64,000 nt of DNA from Bolinopsis microptera (taxonomy: Eukaryota > Ctenophora > Tentaculata > Lobata > Bolinopsidae), in NCBI RefSeq assembly GCF_026151205.1, contig NC_087075.1, positions 62,001 to 126,000 on the forward strand, written 5' to 3'. Both the position numbers and the translations under genes were made by a program. This document shows positions 1 to 10,900 of the stretch, piece after piece. The notes beneath the pieces were generated by a model. The model was not told where the DNA came from and did no database searches. It saw only the letters and a program-made list of their open reading frames with translations. Within the stretch, counting starts at the first letter, position 1, and each line of letters starts with the position of its first letter.

Positions 1-447
1 GGGAGGACGGTTACTGTCCAGGGGGTTCTACCTGTATCTCCGTAGCAGAAGTTGTTATTTGCCTTTTTGTGGACACCCAATATCCATTTAAGAATTTTCA
101 AGTGAGTAGTTTCAAGAGCATCTTTTGCTGCTGCTTTGGGAAGACTCGCTTCTTGATTTTTTGAGAGGATGGCTTTCACGATGTTGGTTGATGGCAGCCA
201 AATAGGGCATCCATATGTGGCCACTGGCTTGACTAAGCTATCAATGAGTTTTAGCATCGTGCTAGTGGTAAGGGCTCTCGTGTCAATAGTTCGTCTCAGA
301 GAGAAGAATGAGCGAAGAGCTTTCTTCCTAAGTTCATCGATTGCTTGCTTGAAGGAACCGTTCAGGGAGAACTGGATTCCTAGATAGCAGTATTTTCTGA
401 CGGGTGCGATGTCCAAGTTGCCTAGTTTGAAGCCGGGTATACTAAAG
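1..447 (-). mobile_element. LINE reverse transcriptase fragment, C-terminal part (runs off the window)
   Basis: Reading the minus strand from about 447 down to 1 gives one uninterrupted frame of about 148 codons with no stop. It contains YLGIQFSLNGSF, then LIDSLVKPVATYGCPIW, and near the window edge LKWILGVHKKANNN. This is the usual order at the end of a non-LTR retrotransposon RT: the 'YLG' thumb motif, the 'L..Y....W' motif, and the 'R.....LG' connection region. There is no Met start because the copy is 5'-truncated near 447; its 3' end lies before base 1. Family assignment (jockey/CR1-like) is from motif style only. It has no obvious relation to the other LINEs in the window. Confidence 0.75.
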
Positions 448-670
448 ATATAATATCCTAACGCCGTGTGGTCACAGAGGCTCCACCACCAACATTAATA
501 GTACAATAGGTCAGTAGTTCAGCGCGGAGCCGGATACATTCTTAAATTGTAAATTATTATTATAATTAGTCCCTTCAATAATCTCGATACTTACTGCAAA
601 TGTGACCATGGCTATTTTATAATTTTATTCACACACGGGATTTCACTGCTGCATTTAAAAAGGGTAGGAG

Positions 671-2394
671 TAATTACCCGCTGATTCAAAACCTGCATTA
701 GGTGAGCAATTCCATTCGGAGTGTCCCCAGGTATCTAATAGTATTTTAAGTGAGGATCGTTCTGATAACAAATTATTGTTGTTTCTGTATTGCGAAGAGG
801 CGGCTAGATTCGAACTTGTCGATGAGATCCTTGCCAAGATACTGGACAATGAATTTGAGGTGTAAACTTATTTTTCAGTTTTGAATGACACAGCAGAGTC
901 GGTTTGTCCTTCAACAAACAGTCCTGAAATAGGTGGCAATGTTGGGTTAACAACCTGCAGGATAGAGGCTTCAAAAGTAGGGCTACTGGAGGAAACATCA
1001 TTCCTCAAAGATAGAGCAGCTCTTCTTCTACCACTCCCGCCTGATGACACGTATAATTTCCCTGCTTGTGGTGTGAACAAACGCGCACCTCCTGTAAAAG
1101 CCTTGTTTGCTGATCAGGTGGAGAGATGTGGTGACTTGCCAGAGTGCGTTACCGTGGTTACTAAGACTGCTAGGAGACCACTATTCGTTATCAGACTTGC
1201 TAAGAGTCTGCGGAAACAGTTTAAACTTGACCTTCCTATGATAGTTATTGACGACGGTCCTGAAGGTTATAGCTCTGAGATAATGGATGAGATTACATCG
1301 AAAATAGATGGCACCCAGCACCTCAACTACTGGCAGAGATTAAAGGCCCTAGATCTGATGTCATTGCAAAGAAGAAGAGAACGGTATTTAATCATCAACA
1401 TGTGGAAAGTTCTGCATTGCAAGTGCCCTAATGATATTGGTATCCAGTTCTCGGTGACTCTCAGACATGGTCAAAAAGCAGTTGTGCCCAGTATAGCTAA
1501 GTCCAGCAGTCAACGTAATCAAGCACTACATGACAACTCATTTGCAGTCACTGGACCTCGATTATGGAATGTAATCCCAACACATATGCACACCATCGAG
1601 GATCCTATGCAATTCAAAGCAGCTTTAACGAACTTTGTGAAGTCATTTCCGGACGAGCCTCCAGCTCCAGGATACAGCCGTCGGAATGGAAACTCCTTGC
1701 TTGATTGGAGTGGTGATAAAACAGTTTCTACACTGTCCGGGGGGTCGACTTTTTCGATGGCCCGATAGAGGATTCTATGAAACCCTACAAAGTAACAAAG
1801 TAAGTAGAGATCGCCAAGTTCCCTAATATATGCAATACGTCATCTCCTCTCCAGATCTAGGCATTGCCGAGGGGAGGAATATCTAGGTCTACGAATGGTG
1901 AAGACTAAATATTTCTTCCTATTAGATGATGATATGGTCGCTACAGAGAGAACAGAAGTTACTAAATTGGTGGAGATATTGGACACCACCGACACCACTC
2001 TCGTAGGGGGAGGGTTTATGTTTGCAGGTTTCTTAGAGTGTGGTCTGGATCTTTATGGGAGATCAACTTTATTCCACTACGAAGACACATGTACTGCTGC
2101 TAACCAAACTGTAACAGGGTTTCCTCATCCTGGTTGTTATAGATGTGAAATTACCGCCAATATGTTCGTGGCAAGAACATAGGATGCTACAAAGCGGTGG
2201 GAGGTTGGAGCAAAGAACTTAAAATAGTTGAGCACAAAGATTTCTTCCTGCGGTTGAAGGGGGCGGGAAAGAAAGTAGTGTTCTGTCCGGCATTTATCGT
2301 GGTAGACGATCACAGCCGGACTCAGGGAGTGGAGCTTTTGGGAGGATTAAGTGTACTACGGCTTTACAAATTTTGGAAGCATGTTGGGATATAG
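671..2394 (+). pseudogene. Beta-1,4-N-acetylgalactosaminyltransferase-like (GT12 family), disrupted
   Basis: GT12 enzymes (B4GALNT1/2-like) are Golgi membrane proteins that move GalNAc from UDP-GalNAc onto glycans or glycolipids. The fold is visible in pieces. CVTVVTKTARRP (about 1136-1180) and MIVIDDGPEG (1239-1268) form the start of the nucleotide-sugar domain. GIAEGRN (1859-1879) is followed by TKYFFLLDDDMV (about 1900-1938), which carries the DxD metal site. Then come GGWSKELKIVEHKDFFLRLK (2198-2257) and FCPAFIVVDDH (2281-2313). The frame ends at 2394, KFWKHVGI. The coding sequence is cut by a LINE at 1294-1806 and changes frame at about 1826-1835, 1880 and 2180. An open stretch at 671-862 may be its upstream part but is separated by a stop and a frame change. 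No intact start is evident. The family call is firm; whether every frameshift is real or some are assembly errors is open. Confidence 0.75.
1294..1806 (+). mobile_element. 5'-truncated LINE (CR1/L2-like) inserted in the GT12 gene
   Basis: These 513 bp encode the last ~155 residues of a LINE RT (KIDGTQHLNYWQRLKALDLM through FSMAR) and a short 3' UTR. The protein is nearly identical to the fragment at 41720-42307 on the other strand. The insertion is bounded by GAGAT at 1289-1293 and again at 1807-1811, a 5-bp target-site duplication. Taking out the insert and one GAGAT joins the host frame as MDEIAKFPN, which confirms the borders. The 3' end is a short AAGTA-like tail (CAAAGTAACAAAGTAAGTA). 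It is a dead 5'-truncated copy. Confidence 0.85.
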
Positions 2395-2482
2395 ATCTGA
2401 TACCAATCGTATATACTGAAAATACTCTAGTACAATTGTAACTGCAGTTTTACAGAACTCTAAATGCAGGTATAACTTTTTT

Positions 2483-3357
2483 GTTGGGGACCGGCCCGAA
2501 GTACCAGCCAATGTTTACTCAAATAATAATATATATAATAAGTGTTATCAATTCAAACTCAAAACTCACACAAGATTAGATCTCATTAAAACGATTAAAA
2601 TGTATATCATGCCCATGGAGCTTGTCGAACAAAACATAGCTGAGCACATATAAAGTTGCCTTTAGTTGAAATTATCATATTAATGCGCTTTTAGAGTTGT
2701 TAGAGTGAAAACAGGCGCATAGCTACGGCTAGCTAGCTATTCCAAAATTTTTAAAATTTAACGACTGTTATCAGTCGCATAGCATCATGCCGTTTTTGCT
2801 GGCGAATTGATGGCAGTGTAACTGAGATGGTATGCAGTGAAATTGATTCTGTGATGGCGTGCTTATGAGACAGAGTTATTATTAGCATTACGGTTGATGT
2901 TGCGCTCTGATTTCCTTAGTCCCGTTATATTGTATAACATAAAGTTAGGCCATTCGTCTGCAATGCCCTCGTTTTGTTGATCAATGAGCATGTTTTTTAT
3001 ACACCTTTTGTAGATGTTAAGGTTGAAGAGACTTGGTAAGGAAGTTGCTGCGACACTATATCTGTTTATTGCTAATAGTGGACCTTTGTAGAATGATGAA
3101 TTATTGTAAGGGTGTTTACCGTATTCATCTGACCATGTAGTTGTAAGACTCGAATCCGGATCGGCGACGTTAAATATTGGTGCACTGTTAGGTATTGTTT
3201 TCTTTATAGAGGGAGGCACTAGACTTGGGAAGTTTTTCAGCTTATGTATAAAAACTAATGCGTTCTTTACGATGATACTATGAACTGTCAATATTTTGTG
3301 TACATAGAAACCAGACTTGGTACTTGCTGGTGGTGTACCATCTTTGTACCGTACCAT
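2483..3357 (-). mobile_element. 5'-truncated LINE copy, same family as the element at 42.3-48.7 kb
   Basis: The minus strand from 3357 to 2863 encodes 164 residues that closely match the C terminus of the intact LINE ORF2 at 47.85-48.34 kb (shared YKDG.PPASTKSGFY, GPLLAINRY and LIDQQNE). The 3' UTR runs on to about 2483. It ends in the terminal sequence GAGTAAACATTGGCTGGTAC followed by a CCGGTCCCC arm, the same as the 3' end of the intact element at 48671-48706. The copy is cut at its 5' end near 3350, where a short duplication (ACCATCTTTGTACC) sits. It supplies an independent estimate of this LINE family's 3' end. Confidence 0.8.
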
Positions 3358-4628
3358 CTTTGTACCGAAAAGATAACCACCCGGCCGTATTCACACTCAG
3401 ACCAGAGTCATTTTCTGATACGAGATTGGGGACTAGACGGGTTCTAAAAACAAACAAACATATATTAAAGTCATTATTGTGACGGTACATTAGAACCAGA
3501 CAGAAACAATATGTAGTTTCTGAGATCTGCATAATGCATAATTCTGAGATTGTTATTTAAGATTGCATAGAGTCTTCAAGATTTATATTATTTAAGATTG
3601 CACAACTTTCGTCTTGGTAGATTCCAAACACAAGGAAATTTTCCTTTTGGTTGGTAATATACTCAATGATGGGAGTACAGTGTATTGGCTATGCCCCGCT
3701 TACTAGTTTAGCTCTTTCTAGTCCCCTGCTACACGGCATGTAAACAGGGATTGGCTAGTTAGAGGCGGTCCGTGTAGGCCTTACACTGTGCTTTCAGCAA
3801 TACTCATAGAGTCTTCAAGCGTCTAATTCCGAAATATAATCACGATATTACTCATCACATATTTTGAATTAATAATAATATTCAAACGAATCCATGCTTG
3901 CTTCTGCTTACATAAACGTAGCGTGCGAAAACATGGTTGATATGCATTATGTCAATCAAAAATTGCCAGGTCCACGACTTGACTATACGACTTGAGCCAA
4001 ACTTCTCGCGTGTGTTTTTCCCTCACAATAACTGTTCCCGCGGTGGGTTGCGGCATAGTTTGAAACTATTTACACTTTATGCATTGTCCTCATGACTCAC
4101 GGCTAAGTGTAGATCCATGGCCATAGACCCACGCTGGCTCCATATATTCAACATAATGTCAAGATTATGTGCAATTCATGGCATTATATTCAAGTATATT
4201 CAACAATGTTACAAGATAATGAGGTAGTAAGTAGTAACTGCTAAATCACTTTACTGTTACATTCAATCTTCGAGATTGTTCTGAAAGGGCCCCGACAGTT
4301 GAAACTAACTCGAATCGATGTATTTTAATGTGATTAAGCATCATAATGAGTGTTCTAATACTATGTTCATACTTAACTGCTACAGTTTATTTTCGTGTGT
4401 TCATTTATTATATTTATATCCCTTAGTCACATTCTTGATAGCTAGGCACCTATTTCTGTCTGCTAGGTAAATTCACTTTTTGATTAAGTTTGACTCCAAA
4501 AATAGCAACAGATCAGGCCCATTAATATTTTAATATGGTTTATTAATTCACTTGTCTTAAAAGTTCACCCTGGCCTCGATGCAAATAAAAAATCCCTATA
4601 AGTATAATATATCTATAAATATAACGTT
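3358..4628. other. Non-coding stretch, no gene seen
   Basis: No ORF with recognisable protein motifs occurs here. A phrase around CATAGAGTCTTCAAG occurs at about 3567 and again near 3806. Otherwise it is AT-rich unique-looking sequence between a LINE tail and the palindrome. Confidence 0.4.
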
Positions 4629-7600
4629 ATACTCTAGTAGCAGGGCATAGTTGAGTGTGCACTTCGATGTACACGATTTCTGATAACACAGGGTTGTTTG
4701 TTAGGTCATTCTAAACCAGAATCGTTTAGGTGGACAATTTGTTTCGCTAGAGACAACCCTACAGGGCAAATTTTCTAAATTACCCTCAGTCGCGTATACG
4801 GGATTTTCGTATTTCGGCTCCTGAAGGTCATAGAGACTTCATTTTTGGCGTAAAATTACTGCAGTGGCCACATTTATATACAACTTATTAATCAATGTAT
4901 GGTCTAAAATTGTTTGTTCCCGAGATATCTGCAAAAACCTAATTTAAGCTCAGGCGTAGGCACAAATTTCATTAAATTTGTATCTCAGCTTCTGAAGGTC
5001 TTAGAGACTAAAACTTTGGCTTAAAATGACCGCAATGCACATGTTTATATTGACACTATAAAGGTCATAAAGGTCCAAAATGCTTGCTTTTGGAAAAAAT
5101 CCAGAAAAACTGATTTTCACTGGGGCGAGTGAAAAAAATCTACTCTAGAAGCTAATTGAAATCGAGTGTGCAGTTTGGTGTCTACAAATTTTCTAGAAAC
5201 CAGGTCCTTTGTAAGGTCATTCTGGATCAGAATTGATAAGGTACGCAATTTCTATCAGTAGTTCCAACCCTAGGGGGGAAATTTCTAAATTACCCTCTGG
5301 CGCAAATATATGACTTTTGTATCTCGGCTTCAGAACGTTGTAGGGGCCTCTCTTTTAGCTCAAACTAACTGCAAAAGCCACATTTACATACAAGCAATAG
5401 AGCAACATATGGTTTATAGTGCTTAGCTTTGGAGATATTCATTAAAAACTGTTTTAACTTTCGTGCATTCTAAAATAGTAACATCAAACATGTAATTAAT
5501 TTTGGTATCCTGGGCTAAAAAAGTCTTACAGACACTTTACTTGCAGAACAGCAAAATGTTCAGCATGAACACATTCAGATAATATTTATGGAGCAACACA
5601 ATTAAGTTTGAGAAGCTCCTTCCAGCTATCTTATCTTATCCCCAAATGTATACATCTAACCATCTCTCTGGCTACTTCAAACTACTTCAATCCCCAAATT
5701 TATACATGAACATCTAACTATCTCGTTATAGCTACTACAAGTTGGGCTCTCTCCAGTACTGTTTGACTATTATGGCTAATCAACTTCAATCCCACCTCAT
5801 GAAGTAGAATCTACTTCTAGCTACCTTTAATTCTGCTACCTCTATGCCATGCCTATTCTACCCAGCTACCACCAGCACGTTATAATTTTAGCTCTTTCTA
5901 GCAACCTCTGAATGCTACCTCCTGCTCTATACAGGTACCACCAGTGGGCAGAAACCACCAATTCCAGCTCTTTTCACCTACTTCGGCTACATCTATTTAG
6001 CTACTACTGCAAGGCCCCCTGGCCCCTCCAACCTCTGCTCTTTCTAGCAAACTTAACTTAAGCTACCTCTTGCCTTTTATAGCACCGCCAGCAACAATTT
6101 AATCTGGCTCTTTCCGGCTGCCTCAGCTGCATTCAACAATTTCCAGCTCATTGAGGAAGAGGAAACCTGCTATTTCTAGCAACCTCTGAATGCTACTTCC
6201 TGCTCTATCTAGCTTCCACCAACATCCACTTATTGGTGTTAAGCTACCACTAGCACCTGCAAATTCTAGTCCTATCCAGCAAACTCAGACTACCTTATGC
6301 TATATCCAGATAGCACAAGCACCCTCAAATTCTAGCTGGAGCCTGGAGGTAGCATGAATTATGTAAAAACAGATAGAATTTGAGAGTGCTCAACAACTGA
6401 ATATGGATGGATGTAGCCCGAAGTAGCTAAAATTTGTGGGTACCGTTTGCTAGTGTGTTAGCTGGATAGAGCAGAAAGTAGTCTGAGGTTGCTTAATAGG
6501 GCTAGAATTTGCAAGTGCTGGCAATAGCTGAACAGAGTAGGAGTACGTCTGAGGTTGCTGGATAGGGCTAGAATTTGCACCTGTGCTAGTGGTAAAATTT
6601 AGACAACAATTATTGGGTGTTGGTGGAAGCTAGATAAAGCAGGAAATAGCATTCAGAGATTGCTAGAAGGAGCTAGAGTGGAGGTAGCAGAATTGAAGGA
6701 AACTAGAAGTAGATTCTACTACATGAGGTTGGATTGGAGTTGATTAGCCATAATAGCCAAACAGTACTGGAGAGAGCCCAACTTGTGGTAAGACCGGGAT
6801 CCCGGCTTAATCCCGATCCCTAATCCCGGTCTTAATCCTGGTCCTGGCACTTTTTCCCAGTCCCAGTCCCGGCCAAACAAGCGGTCCCGGTCGAGCCTTG
6901 GCTTTAACGAAATGGAAGCAACCAGGGAGATGGTCAGATGTATAAATTTGGGGATTGAAGTGGTTTGAAGTAGCCAGAGAGATGGTTAGATGTATACATT
7001 TGGGGATAAGATAAGATAGCTGGAAGGAGCTTCTGAAACTTAATTGTGTTGCTCCATAAATATTATCTGAATGTGTTCATGCTGAACATTTTGCTGTTCT
7101 GCAAGTAAAGTGTCTGTAAGACTTTTTTAGCCCAGGATACCATACATGTTTGATGTTACTATTTTAGGATGCACGAAAGTTAAAACAGTTTTTAATGAAT
7201 ATCTCCAAAGCTAAGCACTATAAACCATATGTTGCTTTATTGCTTGTATGTAAATGTGGGTTTTGCAGTTAGTTTGAGCTAAAAGAGAGGCCCCCTGAAG
7301 CCGAGATACAAAAGTCATATAATTGCGCCAGAGGGTAATTTAGAAATTTCCCCCCTAGGGTTGGAACTACTGATAGAAATTGCGTACCTTATCAATTCTG
7401 ATCCAGAATGACCTTACAAAGGACCTGGTTTCTAGAAAATTTGTAGACACCAAACTGCACACTCGATTTCAATTAGCTTCTAGAGTAGATTTTTTTCACT
7501 CGCCCCAGTGAAAATCAGTTTTTCTGGATTTTTTCCAAAAGCAAGCATTTTGGACCTTTATGACCTTTATAGTGTCAATATTAACATGTGTACTGCGGTC

Positions 7601-7999
7601 ATTTTAAGCCAAAGTTTGAGTCTCTAAGACCTTCAGAAGCTGAGATACAAATTTAATGAAATTTGTGCCTACGCCTGAGCTTAAATTAGGTTTTTGCAGA
7701 TATCTCGGGAACAAACAATTTTAGACCATACATTGATTAATAAGTTGTATATAAATGTGGCCACTGCAGTAATTTTACGCCAAAAATGAAGTCTCTATGA
7801 CCTTCAGGAGCCGAAATACGAAAATCCCGTATACGCGACTGAGGGTAATTTAGAAAATTTGCCCTGTAGGGTTGTCTCTAGCGAAACAAATTGTCCACCT
7901 AAACGATTCTGGTTTAGAATGACCTAACAAACAACCCTGTGTTATCAGAAATCGTGTACATCGAAGTGCACACTCAACTATGCCCTGCTACTAGAGTAT
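4629..7999. repeat. 3.4-kb imperfect palindrome (foldback / long-TIR element)
   Basis: The left arm (4629 to about 6310) is the reverse complement of the right arm (about 6320 to 7999), with mismatches and small gaps. Check points: ACTCTAGTAGCAGGGCATAG at 4631 against CTATGCCCTGCTACTAGAGT ending at 7997; ACAGGGTTGTTTGTTAGGTC at 4688 against its complement near 7921-7940; GCTCTCTCCAGTACTGTTTG at 5745 against its complement near 6760-6780. The centre, near 6310-6370, is degenerate and rich in AGCTAC/GTAGCT words. The outermost bases read TA-CTCTAG...CTAGAG-TA, so a TA target duplication is possible. No transposase ORF is present. Transcription through it would give a very long hairpin RNA. Confidence 0.9.
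6793..6905. repeat. CCCGGT-rich insertion in the right arm of the palindrome
   Basis: The right arm carries about 110 bp with no partner in the left arm. It is made of repeated ATCCCGGT/CCCAGTCCCGG words. The same words, in the other orientation (ACCGGGACCGGGAT), form the subterminal regions of the hAT-type element at 14314-15142. It is probably a piece or relative of that family inserted after the palindrome formed. Confidence 0.55.
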
Positions 8000-10900
8000 T
8001 AAGTTCGTTTTAGACCGTATGTACTTATGTAGGACTAATAGTAATATATATAATAAGCGTAAGTTGAGGACATTCTTCAAAGTGATTTCATCACTGAAAC
8101 AAATTAAACAAAGAGTAAGATTTTCGAACCAACTTTAAAAGCTGGAGTTTCCTGAGCTGAAGATAGCTAACTCCGTAATTTCAATAAATTTACTTGAAAC
8201 CCGATTGTAATGTAATTATGTAATTATGTTCGTACCTCGAGGGCCGGGTGTTATAAAGTTATAAAACCTGAAGCCCAGTTACCTAGTATTTCACTAAATG
8301 GGTGGTCGGCGGTCGCCCACTGGTCAAACATAACGAGATCTTTCCTTTGGACCAGCAGAGTTACTATTAGCACTAAGTGCTCTGGGCCAATTAAATAACT
8401 TGTAAGTAAGGCCTAGTAATTAGTATACCATTTTGGCCTATCCGTATATACGTTTGTAAACGTCCATTTCGTTGTTCACCGTAAGCGTTATTAAAGCTTA
8501 CGGATAGGCCTAGTAAATCTAATCGAGCGGCCATTCCGTGGTCATACTCATATGATGTTATTGTTCGGAATTTTGATACTATATAGCCGACAGTTGGTCT
8601 AACTCTAAGTCTAACTTAATGCGAGCTTTTTCTTTGAATAGGAGATGGGCAATTCGGTTATCTGTCAGTGTCAATGGTCACATATTATAACGCACGGTTA
8701 AGGCACAGCCACAATGGTTACTTAAAGTTAAGGCACACTTAACGGGCACACTTAACTCATGACTATGTGAAAGGAACGTTAGGTTAACGTACCTACCTTT
8801 CACAGAGTCATGAGTCTACGCGTACTACGTGACGCGTACGTGTGTGTGGAGACTTTCAAGGCACTACAACGGGTCGACTAGAACTCTGAGTCTAAAAATA
8901 CATAATTGCTCAAGCGTCTAGTATCTTTTCACCGCCATAAGACAAAGCGCTGAAACTTATCAAGTGGCGTGTTTAGTGTTACCATGTGTTACCATGTGTT
9001 ACCAATAGATTATATAATCCTACAACCGGATGCTTATCGTGATTCTACGAGACCACGGTGCGTACACGTGCGACACTATGCGATGCGTTCTCACGAAATG
9101 TATGTATTCTGTTTAGAGCGTCGTCTGTAACCATGTGTATCTACAGCCGAGGGAGTGACTATACACTATGACATCTATCACATGCGTGTGTAAACCTCGA
9201 ATACTACTCACATCTGTCTCAGTTACTCTCATGAACACAGGATCAGTAACCTTGTGTGTTACCACGCTTCTCACAGCTGGAATACGAGTGGGCGCGTTCA
9301 GTTATATATTTTCACACCATGGTACATGACTCTCAGGTTTATAGCCTATCCTCATCTATGACATTTAATAGTGCATCTCTACTCCATGGATTTTACTGGA
9401 GCCTTCTTCTCGTTCCACTTGTATTGTCAGATCTACTTATGTGCTATTGAACCATGTGTGAGGTATCTCCATGGACATGGTGATATATCCGTCTTATGTG
9501 AACAACATGGATTGGTAATCTCTACTACTGTGTCACGCATCTGAAGAGTGAGAGTTGAGTTGCTCGCTCTGTGTTTGTGTCAACCACGCGTGGATATTAC
9601 TGCCATACAGTGCCTACCCCTGTTATGTTGAGAGTAGTTCTAAGGAGGTAGATAAGTTTGTTTACTAATTTAGTATTGTCTCTACATCCATCAGCGATAG
9701 TCTGTACCACTATCTCAGTTCTAACCAACACAGTGTCTTTGTGCTCACACTTCATGTCATTTCACAAAATCTATGAGATGCAGAGTCAGATAGAGCCACA
9801 CAAACACTACACATCAGGAGATACTAACACACCAGTAGAATCGACTACATATCACATCGTCACTAGTTGAGTCTATATTGTGCACTGAGGTAGAGACTCA
9901 CACAGAAGTGTTCTCACCTCATAACAACTCTGTGAGGTGCTATTATCCTTCGCCATATTATCCTATGCTACTATCTCAGGGTACATTAGCTGATGATGAG
10001 CATCACTAAATAATGCTATGAGGGAATATGATCTATGAGAGTCAGAGTGTCAGAGAGAGTGTCGCTCTCTAGTATGATCGAGGAGTTAAACTCCTAAAAA
10101 ATTATGAGTGAGTGTATCTCTAAATACCAAATTTCTCAGTGTATATTACTACTTTGTCTACTAATGTTCTGGTTGAGATAGTATATTCGTGTGTTTCTTA
10201 CTAGCGGTCAATAAAACAATTTTTCATTTATTGACATAAAGTTCTTTTACCGCAGCTACAGACTCCAGTAACATTACACATAGACACGGTTACAAGTGGT
10301 GTTTAAACACAACACACACAAAGACTCTACAATCCAAGAGCAGGGTGTTACAAATATCAATGTCCCAATGCAAATGAAAGTCACACATGATAACCTAATC
10401 TAGCACAAGAATTTAATCAGGAACACGATAAGGCACACTGACATACATACCGCTCTGTGGTTGGGTGTGAGATTATGAGAGAGGTTACGCAGAGCGAGTC
10501 ACAGATAGAGGTACATTTGATTTACTACAACAACCCGACAAGTGACAAATTCAGCGTATTGAGAGGTACTGACGAATGTATTGATACTACTGTGGCCTCA
10601 CCGCTACTTACTGGAATTCTTCTGTTCTAGTGCTGTATAACTAGAGATCTATTATGTCATGAGACAACCAAAAAAATCAATAACATCACATCAGCTTCTC
10701 TATAGTGTGCTAGTCTCTGAATCCTACTGCAAGTCACAAAGGAGAATGTGAGATACTGAAGTGAATCACACGGAAATGTACAAACATACTTAGAGTATAT
10801 GCTATGTGAGCTGAGTGTGTAACAAGGAATATCAGTCTGTTTTAAACTGAAGGCTCTAGAGATCATAACATTGATGGATAACTAGAGATCATTTTCACTC

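Noticed and set aside
860-878. A 19-nt GT...AG intron in the GT12 gene
   Set aside because: The flanking frames do not match after removal, and 19 nt is far below known animal intron sizes. More likely pseudogene decay.
655-1080. Minus-strand ORFs of 60-70 codons
   Set aside because: Shadows of the GT12 coding strand; no motifs.
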